Part shown: positions 35,115 through 46,833 of the stretch, in pieces | Position numbering within the stretch: position 1 is the first letter of the stretch | How the letters are laid out: each line of letters starts with the position of its first letter | Source: Sepiola atlantica | Lineage: Eukaryota; Mollusca; Cephalopoda; Sepiida; Sepiolidae | Assembly (NCBI GenBank): GCA_963556195.1 | Contig: CAUVYP010000245.1 | Span: forward strand, 113,001-177,000 | Direction of reading: 5' to 3' | DNA length: 64,000 nt | Program-made: the position numbers and the translations under genes | The notes under the pieces: model-generated | What the model was told of the DNA's origin: nothing | What the model saw: only the letters and a program-made list of their open reading frames with translations | Databases searched by the model: none

Positions 35115-38100
35115 TTGTTGATGTTTTGCGTATTCAGTTTGTATCGACATATCTCCGGGAGTACAAGAGCTGAACTTCTGAAACTTGGTACTTCAGTAGA
35201 ATACGTATTTCCGCTATTGTCTGCAAAGTTTTGTTGCACAATTCTTATAAATGTGGAAGTTATAAACAAAAGCGATATCAACTTTAAATCGCACTAAATT
35301 TTGTTGATGTTTTGCGTATTCAGTTTGTATCGACATATCTCCGGGAGTACAAGAGCTGAACTTCTGAAACTTGGTACTTCAGTAGAAAATGTGTGTCCGC
35401 TAATGTCTGCAAAGTTTCGGAGCACAATTCTTATAAATGTGGAAGTTATAAACAAAAGCGATATCAACTTTAAATCGCACTAAATTTTGTTGATGTTTTG
35501 CGTATTCAGTTTGTATCGACATATCTCCGGGAGTACAAGAGCTGAACTTCTGAAACTCCGTACTTCAGTAGTAAATGTGTGTCCGCTAATGTCTGCAAAG
35601 TTTCGGAGCACAATTCTTATAAATGTGGAAGTTATAAACAAAAGCGATATCAACTTTAAATCGCACTAAATTTTGTTGATGTTTTGCGTATTCAGTTTGT
35701 ATCGACATATCTCCGGGAGTACAAGGGCTGAACTTCTGAACCTTGGTACTTCAGTAGAATATGTATTTCCGCTATTGTCTGCAAAGTTTTGTTGCACAAT
35801 TCTTATAAATGTAAATGTTATAAACAAAAACGATATCAACTTGAAATCGCCTTAAATTTTGTTGATGTTTTGCGTATTCAGTTTGTATCGACATATCTCC
35901 GGGAGTACAAGAGCTGAACTTCTGAAACTCAGTACTTCAGTAGAAAATGTCTGTCCGCTAATGTCTGCAAAGTTTCGGAGCACAATTCTTATAAATGTGG
36001 AAGTTATAAACAAAAGCGATATCAACTTTAAATCGCACTAAATTTTGTTGATGTTTTGCGTATTCAGTTTGTATCGACATATCTCCGGGAGTACAAGAGC
36101 TGAAATTCTGAAACTTGGTACTTCAGTAGAATATGTGTGTCCGCTATTGTCTGCAAAGTTTCGGAGCACAATTCTTATAAATGTGGAAGTTATAAACAAA
36201 AGCGATATCAACTTTAAATCGCACTAAATTTTGTTGATGTTTTGCGTATTCAGTTTGTATCGACATATCTCCGGGAGTACAAGAGCTGAACTTCTGAAAC
36301 TTGGTACTTCAGTAGAAAATGTGTGTCCGCTAATGTCTGCAAAGTTTCGGAGCACAATTCTTATAAATGTGGAAGTTATAAACAAAAGCGATATCAACTT
36401 TAAATCGCACTAAATTTTGTTGATGTTTTGCGTATTCAGTTTGTATCGACATATCTCCGGGAGTACAAGAGCTGAACTTCTGAAACTTGGTACTTCAGTA
36501 GAATATGTATTTCCGCTATTGTCTGCAAAGTTTTGTTGCACAATCCTTATAAATGTGGAAGTTATAAACAAAAGCGATATCAACTTTAAATCGCCTTAAA
36601 TTTTGTTGATTTTTTGCGTATTCAGTTTGTATCGACATATCTCCGGGAGTACAAGAGCTGAACTTCTGAAACTTGGTACTTCAGTAGAAAATGTGTGTCC
36701 GCTAATATCTGCAAAGTTTCGGAGCACAATTCTTATAAATGTGGAAGTTATAAACAAAAGCGATATCAACTTTAAATCGCACTAAATTTTGTGATGTTTT
36801 GCGTATTCAGTTTGTATCGACATATCTCCGGGAGTACAAGACTTGAACTTCTTAAACTTACTACTTCAGGTGAATATGTATTTCCGCTATTGTCTGCAAA
36901 GTTTCGGAGCACAATTCTTATAAATGTGGAAGTTATAAACAAAAGCGATATCAACTTTAAATCGCCTTAAATTTTGTTGATGTTTTGCGTATTCAGTTTG
37001 TATCGACATATCTCCGGGAGTACAAGAGCTGAACTTCTGAAACTCCGTACTTCAGTAGAATATGTGTATCCGCTATTGTCTGCAAAGTTTCGGAGCACAA
37101 TTCTTATAAATGTGGAAGTTATAAACAAAAGCGATATCAACTTTAAATCGCACTAAATTTTGTTGATGTTTTGCGTATTCAGTTTGTATCGACATATCTC
37201 CGGGAGTACAAGGGCTGAACTTCTGAAACTTGGTACGTCAGTAGAAAATGTGTGTCCGCTAATGTCTGCAAAGTTTCGGAGCACAATTCTTATAAATGTG
37301 GAAGTTATAAACAAAAGCGATATCAACTTTAAATCGCACTAAATTTTGTTGATGTTTTGCGTATTCAGTTTGTATCGACATATCTCCGGGAGTAAAAGAG
37401 CTGAACTTCTGAAACTTGGTACTTCAGTAGAATATGTATTTCCGCTATTGTCTGCAAAGTTTTGTTGCACAATTCTTATAAATGTGGAAGTTATAAACAA
37501 AAACGATATCAACTTGAAATCGCCTTAAATTTTGTTGATGTTTTGCGTATTCAGTTTGTATCGACATATCTCCGGGAGTACAAGAGCTGAACTTCTGAAA
37601 CTCCGTACTTCAGTAGAAAATGTGTGTCCGCTAATGTCTGCAAAGTTTCGGAGCACAATTCTTATAAATGTGGAAGTTATAAACAAAAGCGATATCAACT
37701 TTAAATCGCACTAAATTTTGTTTGATGTTTTGCGTATTCAGTTTGTATCGACATATCTCCGGGAGTACAAGAGCTGAACTTCTGAAACTTGGTACTTCAG
37801 TAGAATATGTGTGTCCGCAAATCTCTGCAAAGTTTCGGAGCACAATTCTTATAAATGTGGAAGTTATAAACAAAAGCGATATCAACTTTAAATCGCACTA
37901 AATTTTGTTGATGTTTTGCGTATTCAGTTTGTATCGACATATCTCTGGGAGTACAAGAGCTGAACTTCTGAAACTTGGTACTTCAGCAGAAAATGTGTGT
38001 CCGCTTATGTCTGCAAAGTTTCGGAGCACAATTCTTATAAATGTGGAAGTTATAAACAAAAGCGATATCAACTTTAAATCGCACTAAATTTTGTTGATGT

Positions 38101-38560
38101 TTTGCGTATTCAGTTTGTATCGACATATCTCCGGGAGTACAAGAGCTGAACTTCTGAAACTTGGTACTTCAGTAGAAAATGTGTGTCCGCTAATGTCTGC
38201 AAAGTTTCGGAGCAAAATTCTTATAAATGTGGAAGTTATAAACAAAAGCGATATCAACTTTAAATCGCACTAAATTTTGTTGATGTTTTGCGTATTCAGT
38301 TTGTATCGACATATCTCCGGGAGTACAAGAGCTGAACTTCTGAAACTTGGTACTTCAGTAGAATATGTATTTCCGCTATTGTCTGCAAAGTTTTGTTGCA
38401 CAATCCTTATAAATGTGGAAGTTATAAACAAAAGCGATATCAACTTTAAATCGCCTTAAATTTTGTTGATTTTTTGCGTATTCAGTTTGTATCGACATAT
38501 CTCCGGGAGTACAAGAGCTGAACTTCTGAAACTTGGTACTTCAGTAGAAAATGTGTGTCC
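35115..38560 (+). repeat. 24-monomer period, copy 2 (truncated by 6-mer expansion)
   Basis: This copy matches 30652 to about 34100 with scattered differences, so it is older than the near-identical duplications elsewhere. Differences seen include AGTAGTAAATG at 35487, CTCAGTACTT at 35859, CTGAAACTTGG against CTGAACCTTGG at 36045, and AGACTTGAAC at 36789. The match stops inside the GATTTTTTGCG monomer at 38463, where a 6-monomer duplication begins. Confidence 0.83.
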
Positions 38561-38648
38561 GCTAATATCTGCAAAGTTTCGGAGCACAATTCTTATAAAT
38601 GTGGAAGTTATAAACAAAAACGATATCAACTTGAAATCGCCTTAAATT
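37532..38648 (+). repeat. 6-monomer HOR, copy 1 of 3
   Basis: This 1,117-bp unit is (6 x 186) + 1. Slots: A-R (37532), 187-bp TTTGTTTGATG type C (37718), TCTCTGGG with TTCAGCAGAAAATG (37905), GAGCAAAATTC (38091), type B with CACAATCC (38277), and GATTTTTTGCG (38463). The last slot is chimeric, ending in AACGATATCAACTTG and CCTTAA. The first copy has TCCGCAAATCTCTGC where the later copies have TCCGCAATTCTCTGC. Confidence 0.92.
38463..38648 (+). repeat. Chimeric monomer (GATTTTTTGCG front, AACTTGAAATCGCC tail)
   Basis: The front matches 36603 (GATTTTTTGCG, GCTAATATCTGC). The tail matches 37346 (AAAAACGATATC, AACTTG, CCTTAA). It joins slots that lie four monomers apart in the parent order and creates the 6-monomer period. 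The same junction recurs at 39580-39765. Confidence 0.9.
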
Positions 38649-39765
38649 TTGTTGATGTTTTGCGTATTCAGTTTGTATCGACATATCTCCGGGAGTACAA
38701 GAGCTGAACTTCTGAAACTCCGTACTTCAGTAGAAAATGTGTGTCCGCTAATGTCTGCAAAGTTTCGGAGCACAATTCTTATAAATGTGGAAGTTATAAA
38801 CAAAAGCGATATCAACTTTAAATCGCACTAAATTTTGTTTGATGTTTTGCGTATTCAGTTTGTATCGACATATCTCCGGGAGTACAAGAGCTGAACTTCT
38901 GAAACTTGGTACTTCAGTAGAATATGTGTGTCCGCAATTCTCTGCAAAGTTTCGGAGCACAATTCTTATAAATGTGGAAGTTATAAACAAAAGCGATATC
39001 AACTTTAAATCGCACTAAATTTTGTTGATGTTTTGCGTATTCAGTTTGTATCGACATATCTCTGGGAGTACAAGAGCTGAACTTCTGAAACTTGGTACTT
39101 CAGCAGAAAATGTGTGTCCGCTTATGTCTGCAAAGTTTCGGAGCACAATTCTTATAAATGTGGAAGTTATAAACAAAAGCGATATCAACTTTAAATCGCA
39201 CTAAATTTTGTTGATGTTTTGCGTATTCAGTTTGTATCGACATATCTCCGGGAGTACAAGAGCTGAACTTCTGAAACTTGGTACTTCAGTAGAAAATGTG
39301 TGTCCGCTAATGTCTGCAAAGTTTCGGAGCAAAATTCTTATAAATGTGGAAGTTATAAACAAAAGCGATATCAACTTTAAATCGCACTAAATTTTGTTGA
39401 TGTTTTGCGTATTCAGTTTGTATCGACATATCTCCGGGAGTACAAGAGCTGAACTTCTGAAACTTGGTACTTCAGTAGAATATGTATTTCCGCTATTGTC
39501 TGCAAAGTTTTGTTGCACAATCCTTATAAATGTGGAAGTTATAAACAAAAGCGATATCAACTTTAAATCGCCTTAAATTTTGTTGATTTTTTGCGTATTC
39601 AGTTTGTATCGACATATCTCCGGGAGTACAAGAGCTGAACTTCTGAAACTTGGTACTTCAGTAGAAAATGTGTGTCCGCTAATATCTGCAAAGTTTCGGA
39701 GCACAATTCTTATAAATGTGGAAGTTATAAACAAAAACGATATCAACTTGAAATCGCCTTAAATT
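38649..39765 (+). repeat. 6-monomer HOR, copy 2 of 3
   Basis: This unit has the same 1,117-bp length and slot order as 37532-38648. It ends in the same chimeric monomer (39580-39765), with the GATTTTTTGCG front and the AACTTGAAATCGCC tail. Sharing the chimeric junction shows that the triplication copied an already recombined unit. Confidence 0.92.
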
Positions 39766-40882
39766 TTGTTGATGTTTTGCGTATTCAGTTTGTATCGACA
39801 TATCTCCGGGAGTACAAGAGCTGAACTTCTGAAACTCCGTACTTCAGTAGAAAATGTGTGTCCGCTAATGTCTGCAAAGTTTCGGAGCACAATTCTTATA
39901 AATGTGGAAGTTATAAACAAAAGCGATATCAACTTTAAATCGCACTAAATTTTGTTTGATGTTTTGCGTATTCAGTTTGTATCGACATATCTCCGGGAGT
40001 ACAAGAGCTGAACTTCTGAAACTTGGTACTTCAGTAGAATATGTGTGTCCGCAATTCTCTGCAAAGTTTCGGAGCACAATTCTTATAAATGTGGAAGTTA
40101 TAAACAAAAGCGATATCAACTTTAAATCGCACTAAATTTTGTTGATGTTTTGCGTATTCAGTTTGTATCGACATATCTCTGGGAGTACAAGAGCTGAACT
40201 TCTGAAACTTGGTACTTCAGCAGAAAATGTGTGTCCGCTTATGTCTGCAAAGTTTCGGAGCACAATTCTTATAAATGTGGAAGTTATAAACAAAAGCGAT
40301 ATCAACTTTAAATCGCACTAAATTTTGTTGATGTTTTGCGTATTCAGTTTGTATCGACATATCTCCGGGAGTACAAGAGCTGAACTTCTGAAACTTGGTA
40401 CTTCAGTAGAAAATGTGTGTCCGCTAATGTCTGCAAAGTTTCGGAGCAAAATTCTTATAAATGTGGAAGTTATAAACAAAAGCGATATCAACTTTAAATC
40501 GCACTAAATTTTGTTGATGTTTTGCGTATTCAGTTTGTATCGACATATCTCCGGGAGTACAAGAGCTGAACTTCTGAAACTTGGTACTTCAGTAGAATAT
40601 GTATTTCCGCTATTGTCTGCAAAGTTTTGTTGCACAATCCTTATAAATGTGGAAGTTATAAACAAAAGCGATATCAACTTTAAATCGCCTTAAATTTTGT
40701 TGATTTTTTGCGTATTCAGTTTGTATCGACATATCTCCGGGAGTACAAGAGCTGAACTTCTGAAACTTGGTACTTCAGTAGAAAATGTGTGTCCGCTAAT
40801 ATCTGCAAAGTTTCGGAGCACGATTCTTATAAATGTGGAAGTTATAAACAAAAGCGATATCAACTTTAAATCGCACTAAATT
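39766..40882 (+). repeat. 6-monomer HOR, copy 3 of 3
   Basis: This is the third 1,117-bp unit. Its last slot (40697) is the non-chimeric GATTTTTTGCG form with CACTAA, so the sequence leaves the 6-mer series and re-enters the longer order, followed by the 185-bp TTTTGTGATG monomer at 40883. It has a private GCACGATTC near 40819. Its slots from 40139 onward also form the start of the 18-monomer duplication. Confidence 0.9.
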
Positions 40883-42921
40883 TTGTGATGTTTTGCGTAT
40901 TCAGTTTGTATCGACATATCTCCGGGAGTACAAGACCTGAACTTCTTAAACTTACTACTTCAGGTGAATATGTATTTCCGCTATTGTCTGCAAAGTTTCG
41001 GAGCACAATTCTTATAAATGTGGAAGTTATAAACAAAAGCGATATCAACTTTAAATCGCCTTAAATTTTGTTGATGTTTTGCGTATTCAGTTTGTATCGA
41101 CATATCTCCGGGAGTACAAGAGCTGAACTTCTGAAACTCCGTACTTCAGTAGAATATGTGTATCCGCTATTGTCTGCAAAGTTTCGGAGCACAATTCTTA
41201 TAAATGTGGAAGTTATAAACAAAAGCGATATCAACTTTAAATCGCACTAAATTTTGTTGATGTTTTGCGTATTCAGTTTGTATCGACATATCTCCGGGAG
41301 TACAAGGGCTGAACTTCTGAAACTTGGTACGTCAGTAGAAAATGTGTGTCCGCTAATGTCTGCAAAGTTTCGGAGCACAATTCTTATAAATGTGGAAGTT
41401 ATAAACAAAAGCGATATCAACTTTAAATCGCACTAAATTTTGTTGATGTTTTGCGTATTCAGTTTGTATCGACATATCTCCGGGAGTAAAAGAGCTGAAC
41501 TTCTGAAACTTGGTACTTCAGTAGAATATGTATTTCCGCTATTGTCTGCAAAGTTTTGTTGCACAATTCTTATAAATGTGGAAGTTATAAACAAAAACGA
41601 TATCAACTTGAAATCGCCTTAAATTTTGTTGATGTTTTGCGTATTCAGTTTGTATCGACATATCTCCGGGAGTACAAGAGCTGAACTTCTGAAACTCCGT
41701 ACTTCAGTAGAAAATGTGTGTCCGCTAATGTCTGCAAAGTTTCGGAGCACAATTCTTATAAATGTGGAAGTTATAAACAAAAGCGATATCAACTTTAAAT
41801 CGCACTAAATTTTGTTTGATGTTTTGCGTATTCAGTTTGTATCGACATATCTCCGGGAGTACAAGAGCTGAACTTCTGAAACTTGGTACTTCAGTAGAAT
41901 ATGTGTGTCCGCAATTCTCTGCAAAGTTTCGGAGCACAATTCTTATAAATGTGGAAGTTATAAACAAAAGCGATATCAACTTTAAATCGCACTAAATTTT
42001 GTTGATGTTTTGCGTATTCAGTTTGTATCGACATATCTCCGGGAGTACAAGAGCTGAACTTCTGAAACTTTGTACTTCAGTAGAAAATGTGTGTCCGCTA
42101 ATGTCTGCAATGTTTCGGAGCAAAATTCTTATAAATGTGGAAGTTATAAACAAAAGCGATATCAACTTTAAATCGCACTAAATTTTGTTGATGTTTTGCG
42201 TATTCAGTTTGTATCGACATATCTCCGGGAGTACAAGAGCTGAACTTCTGAAACTTGGTACTTCAGTAGAAAATGTGTGTCCGCTAATGTCTGCAAAGTT
42301 TCGGAGCACAATTCTTATAAATGTGGAAGTTATAAACAAAAGCGATATCAACTTTAAATCGCACTAAATTTTGTTGATGTTTTGCGTATTCAGTTTGTAT
42401 CGACATATCTCCGGGAGTACAAGAGCTGAACTTCTGAAACTTGGTACTTCAGTAGAAAATGTGTGTCCGCTAATGTCTGCAAAGTTTCGGAGCACAATTC
42501 TTATAAATGTGGAAGTTATAAACAAAAGCGATATCAACTTTAAATCGCACTAAATTTTGTTGATGTTTTGCGTATTCAGTTTGTATCGACATATCTCCGG
42601 GAGTACAAGGGCTGAACTTCTGAAACTTGGTACTTCAGTAGAATATGTATTTCCGCTATTGTCTGCAAAGTTTTGTTGCACAATTCTTATAAATGTGAAA
42701 GTTATAAACAAAAACGATATCAACTTGAAATCGCCTTAAATTTTGTTGATGTTTTGCGTATTCAGTTTGTATCGACATATCTCCGGGAGTACAAGAGCTG
42801 AACTTCTGAAACTCCGTACTTCAGTAGAAAATGTCTGTCCGCTAATGTCTGCAAAGTTTCGGAGCACAATTCTTATAAATGTGGAAGTTATAAACAAAAG
42901 CGATATCAACTTTAAACTGCA

Positions 42922-43467
42922 CTAAATTTTGTTGATGTTTTGCGTATTCAATTTGTATCGACATATCTCCGGGAGTACAAGAGCTGAACTTCTGAAACTT
43001 GGTACTTCAGTAGAATATGTGTGTCCGCTATTGTCTGCAAAGTTTCGGAGCACAATTCTTATAAATGTCGAAGTTATAAACAAAAGCGATATCAACTTTA
43101 AATCGCACAAAATTTTGTTGATGTTTTGCGTATTCAGTTTGTATCGACATATCTCCGGGAGTACAAGAGCTGAACTTCTGAAACTTGGTACTTCAGTAGA
43201 AGATGTGTGTCCGCTAATGTCTGCAAAGTTTCGGAGCACAATTCTTATAAATGTGGAAGTTATAAACAAAAGCGATATCAACTTTAAATCGCACTCAATT
43301 TTGTTGATGTTTTGCGTATTCAGTTTGTATCGACATATCTCCGGGAGTACAAGAGCTGAACTTCTGAAACTTGGTACTTCAGTAGAATATGTATTTCCGC
43401 TATTGTCTGCAAAGTTTTGTTGCACAATTCTTATAAATGTGGAAGTTATAAACAAAAGCGATATCAA
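42922..43467 (-). other. Longest reverse open frame (3 monomers), judged non-coding
   Basis: The reverse frame of the same three monomers is open for 181 codons. Its usual stop is the TAG complementary to nt 180-182, so the two changes that open the forward frame open this one too. Two-monomer versions arise wherever CTATAAATT or CACTCAATT replaces CACTAAATT (for example 5350-5709, 7581-7940, 26368-26727, 49618-49977 and 61147-61506). No domain is recognised. Confidence 0.4.
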
Positions 43468-43483
43468 CTTTAAATCGCACTAA
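42929..43483 (+). other. Longest forward open frame (3 monomers), judged non-coding
   Basis: Three monomers read through as one 184-codon frame from TTG at 42929 (first ATG at 42935). The usual TAA at nt 181-183 is lost twice, by CACAAAATT near 43109 and CACTCAATT near 43295. The peptide is three copies of the same 62-residue repeat, with no recognised domain or signal peptide and no plausible ribosome-binding, promoter or splice context. The same three monomers are duplicated at 46277-46833, where a 1-bp loss breaks the frame. I interpret it as a by-product of the 186-bp period. Confidence 0.4.
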
Positions 43484-43486
43484 ATT

Positions 43487-46400
43487 TTGTTGATGTTTTG
43501 CGTATTCAGTTTGTATCGACATATCTCTGGGAGTACAAGAGCTGAACTTCTGAAACTTGGTACTTCAGCAGAAAATGTGTGTCCGCTTATGTCTGCAAAG
43601 TTTCGGAGCACAATTCTTATAAATGTGGAAGTTATAAACAAAAGCGATATCAACTTTAAATCGCACTAAATTTTGTTGATGTTTTGCGTATTCAGTTTGT
43701 ATCGACATATCTCCGGGAGTACAAGAGCTGAACTTCTGAAACTTGGTACTTCAGTAGAAAATGTGTGTCCGCTAATGTCTGCAAAGTTTCGGAGCAAAAT
43801 TCTTATAAATGTGGAAGTTATAAACAAAAGCGATATCAACTTTAAATCGCACTAAATTTTGTTGATGTTTTGCGTATTCAGTTTGTATCGACATATCTCC
43901 GGGAGTACAAGAGCTGAACTTCTGAAACTTGGTACTTCAGTAGAATATGTATTTCCGCTATTGTCTGCAAAGTTTTGTTGCACAATCCTTATAAATGTGG
44001 AAGTTATAAACAAAAGCGATATCAACTTTAAATCGCCTTAAATTTTGTTGATTTTTTGCGTATTCAGTTTGTATCGACATATCTCCGGGAGTACAAGAGC
44101 TGAACTTCTGAAACTTGGTACTTCAGTAGAAAATGTGTGTCCGCTAATATCTGCAAAGTTTCGGAGCACAATTCTTATAAATGTGGAAGTTATAAACAAA
44201 AGCGATATCAACTTTAAATCGCACTAAATTTTGTGATGTTTTGCGTATTCAGTTTGTATCGACATATCTCCGGGAGTACAAGACCTGAACTTCTTAAACT
44301 TACTACTTCAGGTGAATATGTATTTCCGCTATTGTCTGCAAAGTTTCGGAGCACAATTCTTATAAATGTGGAAGTTATAAACAAAAGCGATATCAACTTT
44401 AAATCGCCTTAAATTTTGTTGATGTTTTGCGTATTCAGTTTGTATCGACATATCTCCGGGAGTACAAGAGCTGAACTTCTGAAACTCCGTACTTCAGTAG
44501 AATATGTGTATCCGCTATTGTCTGCAAAGTTTCGGAGCACAATTCTTATAAATGTGGAAGTTATAAACAAAAGCGATATCAACTTTAAATCGCACTAAAT
44601 TTTGTTGATGTTTTGCGTATTCAGTTTGTATCGACATATCTCCGGGAGTACAAGGGCTGAACTTCTGAAACTTGGTACGTCAGTAGAAAATGTGTGTCCG
44701 CTAATGTCTGCAAAGTTTCGGAGCACAATTCTTATAAATGTGGAAGTTATAAACAAAAGCGATATCAACTTTAAATCGCACTAAATTTTGTTGATGTTTT
44801 GCGTATTCAGTTTGTATCGACATATCTCCGGGAGTAAAAGAGCTGAACTTCTGAAACTTGGTACTTCAGTAGAATATGTATTTCCGCTATTGTCTGCAAA
44901 GTTTTGTTGCACAATTCTTATAAATGTGGAAGTTATAAACAAAAACGATATCAACTTGAAATCGCCTTAAATTTTGTTGATGTTTTGCGTATTCAGTTTG
45001 TATCGACATATCTCCGGGAGTACAAGAGCTGAACTTCTGAAACTCCGTACTTCAGTAGAAAATGTGTGTCCGCTAATGTCTGCAAAGTTTCGGAGCACAA
45101 TTCTTATAAATGTGGAAGTTATAAACAAAAGCGATATCAACTTTAAATCGCACTAAATTTTGTTTGATGTTTTGCGTATTCAGTTTGTATCGACATATCT
45201 CCGGGAGTACAAGAGCTGAACTTCTGAAACTTGGTACTTCAGTAGAATATGTGTGTCCGCAATTCTCTGCAAAGTTTCGGAGCACAATTCTTATAAATGT
45301 GGAAGTTATAAACAAAAGCGATATCAACTTTAAATCGCACTAAATTTTGTTGATGTTTTGCGTATTCAGTTTGTATCGACATATCTCCGGGAGTACAAGA
45401 GCTGAACTTCTGAAACTTGGTACTTCAGTAGAAAATGTGTGTCCGCTAATGTCTGCAATGTTTCGGAGCAAAATTCTTATAAATGTGGAAGTTATAAACA
45501 AAAGCGATATCAACTTTAAATCGCACTAAATTTTGTTGATGTTTTGCGTATTCAGTTTGTATCGACATATCTCCGGGAGTACAAGAGCTGAACTTCTGAA
45601 ACTTGGTACTTCAGTAGAAAATGTGTGTCCGCTAATGTCTGCAAAGTTTCGGAGCACAATTCTTATAAATGTGGAAGTTATAAACAAAAGCGATATCAAC
45701 TTTAAATCGCACTAAATTTTGTTGATGTTTTGCGTATTCAGTTTGTATCGACATATCTCCGGGAGTACAAGAGCTGAACTTCTGAAACTTGGTACTTCAG
45801 TAGAAAATGTGTGTCCGCTAATGTCTGCAAAGTTTCGGAGCACAATTCTTATAAATGTGGAAGTTATAAACAAAAGCGATATCAACTTTAAATCGCACTA
45901 AATTTTGTTGATGTTTTGCGTATTCAGTTTGTATCGACATATCTCCGGGAGTACAAGGGCTGAACTTCTGAAACTTGGTACTTCAGTAGAATATGTATTT
46001 CCGCTATTGTCTGCAAAGTTTTGTTGCACAATTCTTATAAATGTGAAAGTTATAAACAAAAACGATATCAACTTGAAATCGCCTTAAATTTTGTTGATGT
46101 TTTGCGTATTCAGTTTGTATCGACATATCTCCGGGAGTACAAGAGCTGAACTTCTGAAACTCCGTACTTCAGTAGAAAATGTCTGTCCGCTAATGTCTGC
46201 AAAGTTTCGGAGCACAATTCTTATAAATGTGGAAGTTATAAACAAAAGCGATATCAACTTTAAACTGCACTAAATTTTGTTGATGTTTTGCGTATTCAAT
46301 TTGTATCGACATATCTCCGGGAGTACAAGAGCTGAACTTCTGAAACTTGGTACTTCAGTAGAATATGTGTGTCCGCTATTGTCTGCAAAGTTTCGGAGCA

Positions 46401-46833
46401 CAATTCTTATAAATGTCGAAGTTATAAACAAAAGCGATATCAACTTTAAATCGCACAAAATTTTGTTGATGTTTTGCGTATTCAGTTTGTATCGACATAT
46501 CTCCGGGAGTACAAGAGCTGAACTTCTGAAACTTGGTACTTCAGTAGAAGATGTGTGTCCGCTAATGTCTGCAAAGTTTCGGAGCACAATTCTTATAAAT
46601 GTGGAAGTTATAAACAAAAGCGATATCAACTTTAAATCGCACTCAATTTTTTGATGTTTTGCGTATTCAGTTTGTATCGACATATCTCCGGGAGTACAAG
46701 AGCTGAACTTCTGAAACTTGGTACTTCAGTAGAATATGTATTTCCGCTATTGTCTGCAAAGTTTTGTTGCACAATTCTTATAAATGTGGAAGTTATAAAC
46801 AAAAGCGATATCAACTTTAAATCGCACTAAATT
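43487..46833 (+). repeat. 18-monomer HOR, copy 2 of a tandem duplication
   Basis: This 3,347-bp partner of 40139-43486 is 1 bp shorter because the last slot begins CTCAATTTTTTGATG (near 46650), losing one base. Rare variants are kept at the same offset: TTTAAACTGCAC (42914/46262), GTATTCAATTTG (42945/46293), AATGTCGAAG and AGTAGAAGATG. The next monomer (46834) is a GTTTGGCG type A and does not start a third copy. Confidence 0.93.

Larger units (their letters stand above)
40139..43486 (+). repeat. 18-monomer HOR, copy 1 of a tandem duplication
   Basis: This 3,348-bp unit starts with the TTCAGCAGAAAATG monomer. It holds the GATTTTTTGCG (40697), TTTTGTGATG (40883, 185 bp), TTTGTTTGATG (41812, 187 bp) and TGCAATGTTTCGG (41999) monomers, and the trio 42929-43486 with CACAAAATT and CACTCAATT ends. 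All 18 slots recur at 43487-46833. Differences noticed are GCACGATTC near 40819 and CTTTGTACTT at 42070, both private to this copy. Confidence 0.93.
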
